The notes under the pieces were generated by a model, which saw nothing but the letters and a program-made list of their open reading frames with translations, did no database searches and had not been told where the DNA came from. The translations under genes and the position numbers were made by a program. A DNA stretch of 40,053 nt, taken from NCBI GenBank assembly GCA_903944165.1, contig CAJAQT010000190.1:1-40053 (forward strand). The letters run 5' to 3'. This document shows, one piece after another, positions 16,697-27,354 of the stretch (its first letter is position 1; each line of letters begins with the position of its first letter). The stretch is from an uncultured Methylococcaceae bacterium. Lineage in GTDB: Bacteria > Pseudomonadota > Gammaproteobacteria > Methylococcales > Methylomonadaceae.

Positions 16697-17374
16697 ATGA
16701 AAAAAATTACCCTTTTTGCTGGCCTCATCATCCTTAGCGCAACCGCTACCTTTGCAGAAGACGCTCCCAAGCCACCGCTCGGTTTTTTTGTCACCAGTGT
16801 CGGGCTGGGCAAAGGTGCTGATTTAGGCGGATTGACTGGTGCTGATGCTCATTGCCAAAAATTAGCTACTGCTGTGGGTGCTGGAAAGCGGACGTGGCGG
16901 GCATATTTGAGCACACAAGCACTGGCCAACAAGCCTGCAATCAATGCCCGTGACCGCATCGGTAAAGGCCCTTGGGCTAACGCCAACGGCGCTATCGTAG
17001 CTAACGATTTGGCCCATTTGCACGGCGACACGGTAGAACTCGGACAGCTAGGCAATAATGTGCATAGAAAAACGACACTCACCGAAAAGGGCGAGCCCAT
17101 CAAAGGCGTGGGAGAAACACCCAATCAGCATGACGTGATGACGGGTTCAACGCCAAACGGCAGTGCCTATTCCGACTCAGCCGACCATACGTGCAAAAAC
17201 TACACAAGCCATGGCGAAGGTATCGTCAGAGTCGGTCATGCTGATCGTACTAACCGTGGTGCGACGGGCGGCAATGTCTCTTGGAATTCAACTTACGACA
17301 GCAAAGGTTGCAGCCAAGAAAATTTGGTGAGCACCGGCGGTGCGGGGTATTTTTACTGCTTTGCCGCCGATTGA
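16697..17374 (+). CDS. Secreted lectin-like (endostatin-like fold) protein
   Basis: A 225-residue exported protein. A signal peptide (KKIT then a hydrophobic core to about 17) is likely cut after Ala20. The mature part begins like the bacterial C-type-lectin/endostatin-like domain: FFVTSVGLGKGADLGGL, GADAHCQKLA and RTWRAYLST. Four cysteines (53, 166, 205, 221) suggest two disulfides in the periplasm or outside. It ends at a typical GYFYCFAAD terminus. Function is unknown for most relatives; binding to carbohydrate or surface polymers is only suggested by the fold. Hand counts of three 60-base stretches gave 50-57% GC, above the neighbours (38% in one stretch of pyrB), which hints at transfer. 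It stands alone behind a structured leader. Confidence 0.72.
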   Translation: MKKITLFAGLIILSATATFAEDAPKPPLGFFVTSVGLGKGADLGGLTGADAHCQKLATAVGAGKRTWRAYLSTQALANKPAINARDRIGKGPWANANGAIVANDLAHLHGDTVELGQLGNNVHRKTTLTEKGEPIKGVGETPNQHDVMTGSTPNGSAYSDSADHTCKNYTSHGEGIVRVGHADRTNRGATGGNVSWNSTYDSKGCSQENLVSTGGAGYFYCFAAD

Positions 17375-17384
17375 TGGCGGCAAA
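17360..17384 (+). terminator. Hairpin across the stop codon of the lectin-like gene
   Basis: TTTGCCGCC (17360-17368) pairs perfectly with GGCGGCAAA (17376-17384) around a seven-base loop that contains the TGA stop. It is a stable GC-rich stem but lacks a T run, so it could be a terminator or an mRNA-stabilising 3' end. Confidence 0.45.
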
Positions 17385-17517
17385 TCCCTAAGCTGTTTTA
17401 GGTTTTGCACGTTCCCAAGCGACTCGCGTCAGTGTTATTAGTTTGGCTGTGATCTTATATTCCGAACGACCATGAATTGCTTTATTGTGGAAGCCGCTAA
17501 AGCTGCCCCTAGGTAAG

Positions 17518-17654
17518 TATTCAGTCCCCCTCATTTGATCAGCTCATGACAGGCTTAATCCCACTTTTTCAAAGGGGGATTAAGCCTCGCTTTTGAAAAA
17601 AAGGGTAGATTTAGCCTCCCCCTTTGAAAAAGGGGGATTGAGGGGGATTTAAAA
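17518..17654. repeat. MITE-like palindromic element, copy 2
   Basis: The first 36 bases match copy 1 at 293-327. The ends are inverted: GTCCCCCTCA (17524-17533) against TGAGGGGGAT (17639-17648). Inside are two stems: AGGCTTAATCCC/GGGATTAAGCCT (17551-17562 and 17576-17587, perfect 12 bp) and CCCCCTTT/AAAGGGGG (17618-17625 and 17629-17636). It has no coding capacity. This pattern of C-rich and G-rich repeats is typical of non-autonomous, folded intergenic elements. Confidence 0.6.
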
Positions 17655-17715
17655 AATGGGCAATTTATAACCGCATCTTTTTTCTTAGCTTAATAACCAT
17701 TCGCACCACCTCATA

Positions 17716-17976
17716 TTATTCCTTCAACACAGCCTCAAGTTGCTGGTAGGCTTTGAATATTTTTATACGGTGCGAGGTACTCCGCCACTGAATCAGGTCT
17801 ATCGGAATAAACAATACATTGTGCCACTCAGTTTCTGTGAGTGCGTCTAAATTAGTGTGCAAAAGCTTGGTGTTATTGGTGTCGGCCATAAAAATTAACG
17901 GGAGAAGGCTAGGAGTGTGCGCAAAGCTTTTCTGCCAGCCAGTTAATGATAAAAAAGTCGCGTAGGGGCTTGATTG
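17716..17976 (-). pseudogene. C-terminal remnant of an unknown gene
   Basis: An open frame of 86 codons runs from a TAA at 17977-17979 to a TAA at 17716-17718. The protein-like sequence starts well before the only ATG (17889): it reads FLSLTGWQKSFAH and LLPLIFMADTNNTKLL, continuing to VLFIPIDLIQW and a helical end (FKAYQQLEAVLKE). Starting at the ATG would give just 57 residues and cut a continuous hydrophobic strand. I take it as the tail of a larger gene whose front has been lost. I cannot name the family. Confidence 0.4.
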
Positions 17977-18066
17977 TTAAAAAATTGCTATTTTTATCAG
18001 CGCACTAACAATGACCGTACAGACACCAATCAATGCGCGGTTTGTGATTTTAGTGACCTGTAGCCC

Positions 18067-19461
<1,395 letters not shown>

Positions 19462-19649
19462 TTAAAGAGTGCACGGAAAGGCTGTTATGCCGCCAGTACG
19501 TTAAGTGAATATCTTAAACCAGTTTGCGGATAAGCTTGTCATTTTGTCGTAAGCTGACTACTGATAATGGTTGCGAGCCAACGTACAATGGTCCGCGATG
19601 CGGTGAATGAGCTGGTTATGAGGGCTTTAGCGGTGGGCAAGTAAAGGGA

Positions 19650-21449
19650 TTAATTGTTGGTGTAATCGTCATACCATGCTTTAAATTTTTCTGGGGGTAT
19701 GGGGACGGAGCATAGGTAACCTTGTATTTTTTCACAGTGATTATTTTGTATACATTCTAATTCAGCAAGCGTTTCAACGCCTTCAGCAATCATTTCTAAA
19801 CCTAAGCTGTCGCCCATCGCCATAATCGCTCTGACAATGGTTGCATTGCCGGGGATGTCTTGGATGTTACGGATAAATGAGGGGTCTATTTTAATTCGGT
19901 CAATTGGGAAGCGGGCTAAGTGTACGAGGCTGGTGTTGCCAGTACCAAAGTCGTCAATTGCCAGTTTTATACCCATCGCACGAAGCTTGTTTAAGATAGC
20001 AATGGATTCTATTGGATCCGTCATGACAACGTTTTCAGTGAGTTCTAGCTCAAGGTAATTGGGATCAATGCCTGTTTTTTCAATGATGGTGCTGAGCAGG
20101 TCGCAAAAATTGGCCTGTCTAAATTGCACCACGGAGATGTTGACGGCAACACGTAATTTAGGCAATCCTTGATTAATCCAGCGCGTATGTTGTTGACACG
20201 CTTCTGTTAAGACCCATTCGCCAATGGGAGAAATTAAGCCTGATTCTTCGGCAATGGGGATAAATTGCGCGGGTGAAACGAGCCCAAGCGTTGGGTGATG
20301 CCAGCGTAGTAAGGCTTCTATGCCAATCACTTGGTTGGTTTCGTATTGAATTTGTGGCTGGTAAAGCAGTTGCAGTTGCCCATTATTAACGGCGAGTTCA
20401 AGTTCTGTTTCAAGCGAAGGGCGTTCGGTAAGTTCTAAGGTGTCGGTATCTTTTGAATAAATAGTGTAGCCATTTCGACCATTTTCTTTGGAGGCGTACA
20501 TGGCGCAGTCCGCTTTGTGCATGATGCCGTCGATGGTGATATCGTGCATGGGAAATAAGGCAACGCCTAAACTTGCAGTGACATTAATCGTGCGCTCAAA
20601 AATCAGTATGGGCTCGCGAATAGCGTTAATAATCGCCTGCGCCACGATATCGGCATGTTTGATTTCGCCTAAGTTTTGCAGAATGATGACAAATTCATCG
20701 CCGCCAAGTCTGGCAATGGTATCGCTTTCTCTAACAGTTGTGGTTAGTCTATTAGCAATGTTGACGAGTAATTGATCGCCAAAGCCATGTCCAAAAGTAT
20801 CGTTAATTTGCTTAAATTGGTCTACGTCAATAAAGACTAAAGCAAAGGGGCGCTCACCGCGCTTGGCTTGATGACACGCTTGTAATAAACGATCTTTAAA
20901 TAACAAGCGATTAGGTATGCCTGTTAGTTGATCGTAATGAGCTAAAAAATACAGCTCTTGTTGTTTGCGGTGAGAGATTTCTTCTAATAATTTATGTCCA
21001 GAAACAATTCCAGCATAGCGATTATCCGTGGTAACAATTAACCCATTGCACATGTTTTTCATGCCAATTTTAAGGGTAATATGCCAGAGCTCATCTATTG
21101 TTGTGTTGATATCAACAATAATGGGGTCTTTGGTCATTATTTCTCTAATTGATTTTTTATAATAGAGATCGCGAGAAAACGGTTTGAAGAAGATTTCAGT
21201 TAGCCGACCACGATCAATTAAGCCAATTGGAATAAAGTATTCATTAATAATGGGGGCTATCGATAGGGATTTATCTTCGACGAAAATGTCTAAAACGTTT
21301 AGGCACATTTCAGCTTCTGTAATGGGTTTAATGTTTTCCATTAACTGGCTTATGGTGATGCAGTTATTTAAAGAGTAGGCGCTATTATTTGGTTTTTGAT
21401 TAGCATCATCTGCTTCTATGAATAATTTATCTTGGCTAGTTTTTTTCAT
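19650..21449 (-). CDS. CBS-GGDEF-EAL cyclic-di-GMP enzyme
   Basis: A 599-residue soluble protein. Residues about 30-160 resemble a CBS-domain pair (IREIMTKDPIIVDINTTIDEL, then YAGIVSGHKLLEEI). The GGDEF domain has an intact active site at 249-253 and an inhibitory I-site RESD at 240-243, exactly five residues before it. The EAL domain keeps E378-A-L, ELTEN, DDFG (499-502), KIDPSFI, AEGVET (555-560) and QGYL, so both synthesis and breakdown of cyclic-di-GMP are possible. CBS domains bind adenine nucleotides or SAM, so activity may follow energy state. It lies 134 bases downstream of a chemoreceptor gene on the same strand. Confidence 0.9.
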   Translation of the reverse strand: MKKTSQDKLFIEADDANQKPNNSAYSLNNCITISQLMENIKPITEAEMCLNVLDIFVEDKSLSIAPIINEYFIPIGLIDRGRLTEIFFKPFSRDLYYKKSIREIMTKDPIIVDINTTIDELWHITLKIGMKNMCNGLIVTTDNRYAGIVSGHKLLEEISHRKQQELYFLAHYDQLTGIPNRLLFKDRLLQACHQAKRGERPFALVFIDVDQFKQINDTFGHGFGDQLLVNIANRLTTTVRESDTIARLGGDEFVIILQNLGEIKHADIVAQAIINAIREPILIFERTINVTASLGVALFPMHDITIDGIMHKADCAMYASKENGRNGYTIYSKDTDTLELTERPSLETELELAVNNGQLQLLYQPQIQYETNQVIGIEALLRWHHPTLGLVSPAQFIPIAEESGLISPIGEWVLTEACQQHTRWINQGLPKLRVAVNISVVQFRQANFCDLLSTIIEKTGIDPNYLELELTENVVMTDPIESIAILNKLRAMGIKLAIDDFGTGNTSLVHLARFPIDRIKIDPSFIRNIQDIPGNATIVRAIMAMGDSLGLEMIAEGVETLAELECIQNNHCEKIQGYLCSVPIPPEKFKAWYDDYTNN

Positions 21450-21583
21450 AAAACATATAAATAATCATGAGTAGAAATTGGGTTTTGGGTAGTATTTTAC
21501 AGGAATCATGTTAATGGCTGATGACACTGAAGAGGCGCGTTTATATCTTTGCGATAATGGTTCTTAGCTAGAGTGAACTGGGC

Positions 21584-23860
21584 TTAAAATTCATCCCAAT
21601 CAGTATCATCACTGTTGCTGCTGCTGGTTACTAACGCTAAGCTTGCTGAGGTGTTTTGTTTGCCTTTGTATGTTTCTATTTTGGTGGGTAATTTAAGTTT
21701 AATTATTGGTTTAGATGTAGCGTGTATTGGGCTGTCAGAGAGTTTAAATACTTCCAATGAAAGTGATAAATTTTCTGATTGTTCGGCCATGGATTCTGCG
21801 GCAGCGGCGACTTGTTCAACCAGTGCTGCATTTTGCTGGGTAACGTCGTCCATTTGATTAATAGCATTGTTAACTTGCTCAATGCCTGTGCTTTGTTCGT
21901 CAGAAGCATTTGAAATATTGGCAATAATGGCGGTGACTTCGTCAATAGAGCCGACAATGTCTTTCATTGTGCGACCTGCTTGAATAACTAATTTACTGCC
22001 GTTTGCCACTTTAGTTTCTGAATCACCAATGAGTTCTTTAATTTCGCTGGCTGCTTTTGCCGCTTGATGTGCAAGTATACGTACTTCACTAGCGACCACC
22101 GCAAAACCTTTGCCTTGTTCGCCAGCTCGGGCGGCTTCTACCGCAGCATTTAAAGCTAAAATATTAGTTTGGAAAGAAATCCCATCGATAACCGCAATTA
22201 TGTCGGCAATTTGTCGCGACGCATCGCTGATTTCATTCATTGTTGCAATCACTTCCTGCACGACATGATAACCTTTGCCTGCAACGTCAGAGGCAGCAAT
22301 AGCGTGTGTGTTGGCGTTGTTTGCATTCACTGAGTTAGCCTGCACCGCAGTGGTGAGTTGTTCCATGCTTGCGGCTGTTTCTTGTAGGCTGGCAGCTTGT
22401 TGTTCGGTGCGGTTAGATAAGTCATTGTTGCCCATGGCAATTTCTTTGGAGGCAATGTTTAGATTTTCAGAGGATCTTTTTACGTTGGTTAATAATGTTT
22501 TTAATTTATCAACGGTAAAATTCATGCCTAGTTTGACCTGACCAAAAATGCCTGGGTAGTCTTCAGTGATGGTTTGAGTTAAATCACCTTTAGAAAGCGC
22601 CTCTGCAATCCGCAGTGCATCGTTTAAGCCATTCTCTGTAACGTCTGAAAGTTGATTAAGTAATTCGGATAAGTCACGGTTGTAGCCAGTTTTGTTTTGA
22701 GTGTTGATTTTTACACTGAAGTCACCGTGGTTGGCTGCGGTGTCAACAAAGTGTTGAATATCTTCAACAGTGCTTTCAAGTGAGTCTACAGTGTGATTTA
22801 TGCTGTTTTTCATTTGTCCAAACACGCCTTGATAATCAATGGTGATGCGTTGACTTAAATCGCCTTGAGCCAGAGCATCGGCAACGCGCGTGACATCTTT
22901 TAGACCTGTATTGGTTGTTTCTGCTAGATCGTTAAGTGCTGAGCCTAAGTTTTTGGCATAACCTTGGTGTTTATTAAGATCAATTTGTTTACTAAAATCG
23001 CCATTTACTGCGGCATTGACACTGGTTTCAATATCAGCCACGACATTTTTAAGTGCGTTTTGCATCGTTTGCATAGCTAAAAGCAGCTCTCCAGTTTCTG
23101 CTTGGTTGTCTACTTGGATAATGCTGCTTAAATCACCGTGCGCAATTCTTTGGGCGACGTCAATGCTAAATTTTAAGGGTTTTATAATTGAATGAATTAA
23201 ACCAATCCCTAAAAATAAGAGCAGTGTTACCGCGAGTATGCTGGCGATTAAAATTAACCATTGGGCTTGTTGTGCAGAATAATTAGCGAGTTTGTTATCT
23301 TTGTCCGCGTGCCTAGCATTGAGCTCAATTAAATTTTTGAGCATGACTTTGACATCAGGTAGGGCTTGGGTCTTTTTTAGTTGTTCTTGAAAGTTGATCG
23401 CTAATTGTTTTTGTTTTTCTGGATCATCATTAAGTGCTAGCGCTTCAATTGCCGTGCTAAGTGCTTTATTGCTTTGTTGCCAGGTGTTGAGTGCTGGTAA
23501 GAAAGCATTGAGTGCTTCAGTTTCTTTGCTGTCATGAATAAGTGGGACATAAATAGCTAAGCCTTTATTGATAGCTTCCCAGCCTTCTTTTTTGCTGGTT
23601 AAAATAGCGGTGAAATTAGTTTGAGCATCAAGATTTTTTTGGAAAGCAAGTGCTTTAAGATTGGCATATTTTACGGTCATTAGGCCGTCGTTAATCATAT
23701 CCAAACCTACTATTGAAGGCAGTCGGACGTTATTAATAAGATTAAGCGAGGTTAATGTTTTTTGAAAACCATAGGTGCTGACTAAGCCGGTACCGATTAA
23801 AGCAAGTGATGAGAAGCATAAAAGGAATATTAGCTTAATTTTGATGCTTAAATTTTTCAT
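21584..23860 (-). CDS. Methyl-accepting chemotaxis protein with HAMP-type repeats
   Basis: A 758-residue inner-membrane chemoreceptor. TM1 is about 8-31, a four-helix-type periplasmic sensor spans 32-198, TM2 is about 199-223, then HAMP. Between HAMP and the signalling tip there is a duplicated block: GDFS...[21 protein letters not shown] (about 285-360) and again GDFS...[21 protein letters not shown] (about 378-452), so HAMP-like modules are stacked. The kinase-control hairpin is at 556-594 ([14 protein letters not shown] region). The C-terminus DWDEF resembles the NWETF-type tether for CheR/CheB. The ligand is unknown, and no che genes lie nearby. Confidence 0.93.
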   Translation of the reverse strand: MKNLSIKIKLIFLLCFSSLALIGTGLVSTYGFQKTLTSLNLINNVRLPSIVGLDMINDGLMTVKYANLKALAFQKNLDAQTNFTAILTSKKEGWEAINKGLAIYVPLIHDSKETEALNAFLPALNTWQQSNKALSTAIEALALNDDPEKQKQLAINFQEQLKKTQALPDVKVMLKNLIELNARHADKDNKLANYSAQQAQWLILIASILAVTLLLFLGIGLIHSIIKPLKFSIDVAQRIAHGDLSSIIQVDNQAETGELLLAMQTMQNALKNVVADIETSVNAAVNGDFSKQIDLNKHQGYAKNLGSALNDLAETTNTGLKDVTRVADALAQGDLSQRITIDYQGVFGQMKNSINHTVDSLESTVEDIQHFVDTAANHGDFSVKINTQNKTGYNRDLSELLNQLSDVTENGLNDALRIAEALSKGDLTQTITEDYPGIFGQVKLGMNFTVDKLKTLLTNVKRSSENLNIASKEIAMGNNDLSNRTEQQAASLQETAASMEQLTTAVQANSVNANNANTHAIAASDVAGKGYHVVQEVIATMNEISDASRQIADIIAVIDGISFQTNILALNAAVEAARAGEQGKGFAVVASEVRILAHQAAKAASEIKELIGDSETKVANGSKLVIQAGRTMKDIVGSIDEVTAIIANISNASDEQSTGIEQVNNAINQMDDVTQQNAALVEQVAAAAESMAEQSENLSLSLEVFKLSDSPIHATSKPIIKLKLPTKIETYKGKQNTSASLALVTSSSNSDDTDWDEF

Positions 23861-23922
23861 TCTTAATTCCTGAGAGTGAATAAAGCTGGAAAAATTAGCG
23901 CACGTTCATAGGTTAAGAGGTC

Positions 23923-23955
23923 GCTAACCACCGCTTTAAATGTCTTGTGGTTAGC
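23923..23955 (-). terminator. Stem-loop downstream of rpmG
   Basis: GCTAACCAC (23923-23931) pairs perfectly with GTGGTTAGC (23947-23955) around a 15-base loop, some 17 bases beyond the rpmG stop. A clear T run is lacking, so the terminator call is moderate. Confidence 0.5.
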
Positions 23956-23971
23956 TTCTAATTTTAGATGA

Positions 23972-24127
23972 TTATTTAATTTTTGCTTCTTTATAAATTA
24001 CGTGCTTTCTAACAACGGGATCAAATTTTTTGATTTCCATTTTTTCTGGCATTGTTTTTTTATTTTTTGTAGTCGTGTAAAAGTGTCCGGTACCTTCGGT
24101 GGACACTAATTTAATTTTATCGCGCAT
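23972..24127 (-). CDS. rpmG: 50S ribosomal protein L33
   Basis: A 51-residue ribosomal protein, [20 protein letters not shown] at its start and [17 protein letters not shown] at its end. The sequence matches L33 along its whole length. It has no cysteines, so it is the zinc-free (C-minus) form, as in E. coli. It lies 11 bases downstream of rpmB on the same strand, the usual rpmB-rpmG pair. Confidence 0.96.
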   Translation of the reverse strand: MRDKIKLVSTEGTGHFYTTTKNKKTMPEKMEIKKFDPVVRKHVIYKEAKIK

Positions 24128-24138
24128 AATTTATCCCC

Positions 24139-24375
24139 TTATACTTTTTGACCATTTTTACGCATATCAGCTAAAACAGCATCAATACCTTTTTTATCAA
24201 TAGTGCGCATGCCTTTTGATGATAATCTTAGGCGTACCCAACGGTTTTCGCTTTCAACCCAAAAACGATGATGATGTAGATTGGGAAGAAAACGTCTTTT
24301 AGTTTTGTTATTTGCGTGTGAAACATTATTACCAACAACAGGGTGCTTTCCTGTTACTTGACAGACTCTAGACAT
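24139..24375 (-). CDS. rpmB: 50S ribosomal protein L28
   Basis: A 78-residue large-subunit protein starting [20 protein letters not shown] and carrying the [13 protein letters not shown] and [16 protein letters not shown] segments that define L28. Length equals E. coli L28. An AAGAGG lies just upstream of the ATG. It is first in the rpmB-rpmG pair and divergent from gshB, so the 117 bases between them must hold both promoters. Confidence 0.97.
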   Translation of the reverse strand: MSRVCQVTGKHPVVGNNVSHANNKTKRRFLPNLHHHRFWVESENRWVRLRLSSKGMRTIDKKGIDAVLADMRKNGQKV

Positions 24376-24492
24376 GATGACCTCTTGGATGTGTCTTTAT
24401 ACAAAATAGCCCAGCTTTATACCAAAATTTCTTTTCAAGGTAAATCACTATCTATAAAATGTCGCAAGAATATACTCATTGAAGGAATAAAA

Positions 24493-25443
24493 ATGGTCAT
24501 AAAATTTGGTATGGTGATGGATTCCATTGCCCATATAAATATTAAAAAAGACACTAGTTTTGCAATGCTACTCGAAGCTGCTGCACGTGGTTGGGAGTTG
24601 CATTACATGGAGTTGAATAATCTGTACATGAGAAATGGCCGTGCTTATGCGCGTACCCGATTGCTTAAGGTGCGACGCGACGCGCAGCAGTGGTTTGAGT
24701 TTTATGGCGAGCAAGACCTTCCATTGGATGCGCTTAATGTCATTATGATGCGTAAAGACCCACCTTTTGATCAAGAATATATTTATGCAACGTATCTTTT
24801 AGAGCGTGCTGAAAGCATGGGTGTGTACGTTGTTAATAAACCTCAATCTTTGCGCGATGCTAATGAAAAATTATTCACTGCGTGGTTTTCAGAATGTTGT
24901 GCTGAAACGTTGGTAACGCGAGAAGGCTTCAGAATTAAAGAGTTTTTACTGGAACAAGGTGAGATTATTTTAAAACCTTTGGATGGTATGGGCGGCACGT
25001 CAATTTTTCATGTGCGGAAAGACGATCCAAATTTAAGTGTTATTATCGAAACCATGACCCAATTAAATACCCGCTTTGTTATGGCACAACGGTACTTGCC
25101 CGCTATTAAGGATGGCGATAAGCGTATCTTAGTCATTAACGGTGTGCCTGTGCCGTATTGTTTGGCACGTATTCCTGCGCAAGGCGAATCACGTGGTAAC
25201 TTGGCTGCAGGTGGGCGCGCAGAAGGTCGACCTTTAAGTGCTCAAGATCGTTGGATTGCAGAATATGTAGGCCCAAGCTTGCGAGAAAAAGGGTTGATTT
25301 TTGTTGGTTTAGACGTAATTGGTGATAAATTGACCGAAATTAATGTGACCAGTCCTACCTGTGTTCAGGAGTTAGATGCACAATTTGGTCTGCGTATTTG
25401 TGCAACATTAATGGATCACATCGAAGTGGTTATTGGTGCGTAG
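24493..25443 (+). CDS. gshB: Glutathione synthetase
   Basis: Joins gamma-glutamylcysteine and glycine using ATP. From the ATG at 24493 (with GAAGGA eight bases upstream) the product has 316 residues, the usual size. A longer in-frame start at 24343 would run into rpmB and adds no family sequence. The N-terminal domain starts KFGMVMDSIAHINIKKD. The ATP-grasp parts are visible as ILKPLDGMGGTSIF, NLAAGGRAEG and EINVTSPT. It heads a plus-strand operon with tonB, yqgE, yqgF, pyrR, pyrB and pyrC', the same order known in Pseudomonas. Confidence 0.96.
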   Translation: MVIKFGMVMDSIAHINIKKDTSFAMLLEAAARGWELHYMELNNLYMRNGRAYARTRLLKVRRDAQQWFEFYGEQDLPLDALNVIMMRKDPPFDQEYIYATYLLERAESMGVYVVNKPQSLRDANEKLFTAWFSECCAETLVTREGFRIKEFLLEQGEIILKPLDGMGGTSIFHVRKDDPNLSVIIETMTQLNTRFVMAQRYLPAIKDGDKRILVINGVPVPYCLARIPAQGESRGNLAAGGRAEGRPLSAQDRWIAEYVGPSLREKGLIFVGLDVIGDKLTEINVTSPTCVQELDAQFGLRICATLMDHIEVVIGA

Positions 25444-25470
25444 AGCGCTTAGCGTGGTCGTAGGTTGATG

Positions 25471-26322
25471 ATGACTTTAACATTTAGTCAGCGTCACCAC
25501 GTTGTCTTTGGGATGGCCGTGTTGCTGGCTATTCTTTTGCACATTTCTGTGCCATGGTTTTTTTTTCAAAATAAGGTGCCGATAAAAACCAAGGCGCAAA
25601 CAATTACGGTAGATTTGTTTAATGTGCCGGCTTTAAAAAAACAAACAGATGCGACTTCAGCGCGTCCAGAGCAGTTCTTGCCGCAGTCTGCTAAGTCATT
25701 GCCTGCCGAAATGGGAACAGAGCTTAATGCTGAGCGTACGGTTAGTCATGCTAAAATGTCAGAACGTCAGCCCGCAAAGCGTCATGCTGAAAAATCAAAT
25801 GTGGCTAAAATCGATAAAGCGAGGGCATCAGTGAAAGTGTCTTCGGTTTTGCCGCGTCCTCACAAGGTTGCCGCGCCTGTCTTATCAATGGCAGCAGTGC
25901 AGCAGCACGTAGCAGAAATGGGCGCACATATCAGGCAGGATACTATTTATGCTGAACAGCAGTCAGTGACTCATGTGGCTGAAGTTAAAGCGAATAAGTT
26001 TTTGGCTTCGCAATATTTACATGATTGGGAGAGAAAGGTTGAGCGTATTGGCAATTTAAATTACCCTGAAGTGGCGGCGAAAAAAAATTTTTCAGGTACA
26101 TTAACGATGGAAGTGACAATTAACCCTGATGGGAGTCTTCATGCTATTTTTATCACGCGTTCATCGGGTAATCGTCGCCTAGATGATGCTGCACTACAGA
26201 TAGTCAAGATGAGTGCACCGTTTGCACCATTGCCTTCAGAATTACTTAAAGAGCTTAATCCTAAGGTATTAGGTATTACTAGGGTATGGAAGTTTTCCGA
26301 TGAATCCATGACGACGAGATAA
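25471..26322 (+). CDS. tonB: TonB-family energy transducer
   Basis: An inner-membrane protein of 283 residues that would couple the proton gradient to outer-membrane transporters or serve another periplasmic role. One N-terminal membrane helix (about 10-32) is followed by a long periplasmic region rich in Lys, Ala and Pro, and a C-terminal TonB fold (SGTLTMEVTINPDGS, then RRLDDAALQIVKMSAPF). Two adjacent ATGs (25468 and 25471) compete; AGG six bases before the second favours 25471. No exbB or exbD is present. In Pseudomonas the gene in this position (tonB3) is linked to twitching motility, which is suggestive here. Confidence 0.85.
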   Translation: MTLTFSQRHHVVFGMAVLLAILLHISVPWFFFQNKVPIKTKAQTITVDLFNVPALKKQTDATSARPEQFLPQSAKSLPAEMGTELNAERTVSHAKMSERQPAKRHAEKSNVAKIDKARASVKVSSVLPRPHKVAAPVLSMAAVQQHVAEMGAHIRQDTIYAEQQSVTHVAEVKANKFLASQYLHDWERKVERIGNLNYPEVAAKKNFSGTLTMEVTINPDGSLHAIFITRSSGNRRLDDAALQIVKMSAPFAPLPSELLKELNPKVLGITRVWKFSDESMTTR

Positions 26323-26339
26323 ACTACGTTATTACGTTT

Positions 26340-26903
26340 ATGATAGAAATCAATTATTTAAATAATCAATTTATTGTTGCAATGCCCGCTTTGGCAGACC
26401 CTGTCTTTTCTCATACGGTGACATTCTTATGTCAACATACTAAAGATGGTGCCTTAGGTATTATGATTAATCGACCCGTTAATATGACGCTTGGGGAGAT
26501 TTTTACGCAAATGAATATTCCCATAAAGTCGTTAATTGCGGCAGAATCGCCAGTTTTTTCAGGTGGGCCTGTTCATCAAGAGCGAGGCTTTGTCTTGCAC
26601 TCACCAAGTAAGCGTTGGCAAGCCACAATGTCGGTATCTGAGGACATTTATTTAACCACTTCGCGCGATATTTTAGAGGCGATTGCGGTGGGTGAAGGTC
26701 CCGAACATTATTTAGTTGCCTTAGGTTATGCTGGTTGGGGAGAGGGGCAATTAGAAAAAGAAATGGTCGCTAATTCATGGTTAACCACACCGCTTGGTAC
26801 TGAGGTTATTTTTGAAACGCCCATTGATCAGCGTTGGTCTGCGGCGGCAGGACAAATTGGTATTGATATTAACAAATTGACCACACCGGCTGGTCATGCC
26901 TAA
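26340..26903 (+). CDS. yqgE: YqgE/AlgH family protein
   Basis: A 187-residue conserved cytoplasmic protein of uncharacterised biochemical function. It has the family pattern FIVAMPALADPVFSHTV, ALGIMINRP, FSGGPVHQERGFVLH and GYAGWGEGQLEKE. Relatives were named AlgH after an alginate regulation phenotype, but the mechanism is unclear. It lies 17 bases after tonB and overlaps yqgF by eight bases, so translation is probably coupled. Confidence 0.94.
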   Translation: MIEINYLNNQFIVAMPALADPVFSHTVTFLCQHTKDGALGIMINRPVNMTLGEIFTQMNIPIKSLIAAESPVFSGGPVHQERGFVLHSPSKRWQATMSVSEDIYLTTSRDILEAIAVGEGPEHYLVALGYAGWGEGQLEKEMVANSWLTTPLGTEVIFETPIDQRWSAAAGQIGIDINKLTTPAGHA

Positions 26904-27354
26904 GGTTTCAGCGGATGCCACGGTATTAGGTTTTGATTTTGGGATGAAAAAAATTGGTGTGGCTGTTGGGCAGACTGTCACGCATACCGCAACGGGTTTG
27001 CAAACTATAAAATCACTTCAGCACGTTCCTAATTGGTTAGTTATTAGTCAATTAATTGCAGAATGGCGGCCACAGGGCTTGGTGGTGGGTATCTCAAGGC
27101 AGCATGATGGTACTGATAATATCGTCACGCCACGCATGTTAAAGTTTTGTCGTCAGCTGGAAGGACGCTATCAATTGCCAGTATTTCAACAGGATGAAAT
27201 GCTCTCTACCTACGAGGCTAAACAATTATTATTTGATGATGTTCAACTAACTGCGACTAAATTATGGGCGGTGCAAGATCAATTGGCTGCGCAGCTTATT
27301 TTGCAATCGTGGTTAAATCACCACTCACTACAGGAGTTTCATGTTAACCATTGA
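26896..27354 (+). CDS. yqgF: Putative pre-16S rRNA nuclease / Holliday junction resolvase-like
   Basis: A 152-residue RNase H-fold nuclease. The N-terminus has LGFDFGMKKIGVAVG, with the first catalytic Asp in the D-x-G strand, and WRPQGLVVGISRQHDG and QDEMLSTYEA mark the remaining active-site regions. YqgF processes the 5' end of 16S rRNA precursors and is also called RuvX. It overlaps yqgE at its start and pyrR by 14 bases at its end, part of a tightly packed operon. Confidence 0.94.
   Translation: MPKVSADATVLGFDFGMKKIGVAVGQTVTHTATGLQTIKSLQHVPNWLVISQLIAEWRPQGLVVGISRQHDGTDNIVTPRMLKFCRQLEGRYQLPVFQQDEMLSTYEAKQLLFDDVQLTATKLWAVQDQLAAQLILQSWLNHHSLQEFHVNH

Larger units (their letters stand above)
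17385..18066. other. Gene-poor region with repeat element and gene remnant
   Basis: Apart from the palindromic element (17518-17654) and a truncated frame (17716-17976), I see no gene here. The area looks like a site of past insertion and decay between the lectin-like gene and purB. Confidence 0.55.

Noticed and set aside
17385-18066. CRISPR array
   Set aside because: The repeats here are inverted and few, with no regular spacers and no cas genes.
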